DNA from: an uncultured Lachnospiraceae bacterium
Lineage (GTDB): Bacteria; Bacillota; Clostridia; Lachnospirales; Lachnospiraceae
Reading direction: 5' to 3'
Assembly (NCBI GenBank): GCA_910579645.1
Contig: CAJTVK010000116.1
Location: 1 to 13,430 of the forward strand
DNA: 13,430 nt
Made by a program: the position numbers and the translations under genes. The notes below the pieces were generated by a model, which had not been told where the DNA came from, searched no databases, and saw only the letters and a list, made by a program, of their open reading frames with translations. Shown here one piece after another: positions 13,386 to 13,430 of the stretch; position 1 is the first letter of the stretch, and the number at the start of each line of letters is the position of its first letter.

Positions 13386-13430
13386 ATCATTGCATTAATC
13401 CTTAAGTAATCAGCACATGCTGTTTGTGCC

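Larger units (their letters stand above)
13034..13430. other. Intergenic region without a convincing gene, rich in hairpins
   Basis: About 400 bases to the right edge. A minus-strand frame of 114 codons and a plus-strand frame of 111 codons overlap and cross perfect inverted repeats, so I do not call them. The stretch contains a terminator-like hairpin, two perfect 12-bp hairpins and two GTAC palindromes (listed separately). Confidence 0.6.

Overview
The window looks like a chromosome segment of a gut-type anaerobic Firmicute, most likely Lachnospiraceae (Clostridia). I infer this from the gene set: rubrerythrin, a TatD-associated-type radical SAM protein, a PocR-domain chemoreceptor-like protein, a DUF5722-like protein, a HAAS/DUF1700 membrane protein and a flagellin, all with strong AGGAG-type ribosome sites. 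No rRNA, tRNA or CRISPR array was seen. No database search was possible, so family names rest on motif recognition.

Left part (1 to about 2630) reads as the end of an integrated mobile element. It has the C-terminus of an unrecognised protein, then AT-rich cargo: a P-loop kinase-like ATPase, a SAM-dependent methyltransferase and the C-terminal remnant of an aspartate/glutamate racemase-like gene. GC-rich backbone scraps separate them. About 700 bases of GC-rich, hairpin-dense DNA without a convincing gene follow; this may be a transfer-origin or regulatory region. The element seems to end inside an XRE-type regulator gene on the minus strand, which keeps its start and helix-turn-helix but stops after 42 codons. 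Upstream of it, on the same strand, lies a membrane-anchored alpha/beta hydrolase.

From about 4090 the sequence is uniform plus-strand host-like DNA: a membrane-anchored TIM-barrel glycosidase-like protein (DUF5722 type) with a near-consensus promoter; a soluble PocR plus MCP-tip sensor followed 3 bases later by a pyridoxal/pyridoxamine kinase; four copies of a 35-bp GC-rich repeat; a small radical SAM protein; three copies of a 20-bp AT-rich repeat; rubrerythrin; a large nested palindrome; a short divergent flagellin with its own promoter and terminator; an orphan solute-binding lipoprotein; and a two-gene unit of an unknown 128-residue protein and a HAAS-domain membrane protein.

The last 400 bases hold no convincing gene but several hairpins and two GTAC-type palindromes. 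The genes do not form one pathway. The most unusual items are the shortened flagellin, the receptor-tip protein without membrane segments, the nested palindrome and repeats, and the element-disrupted regulator.
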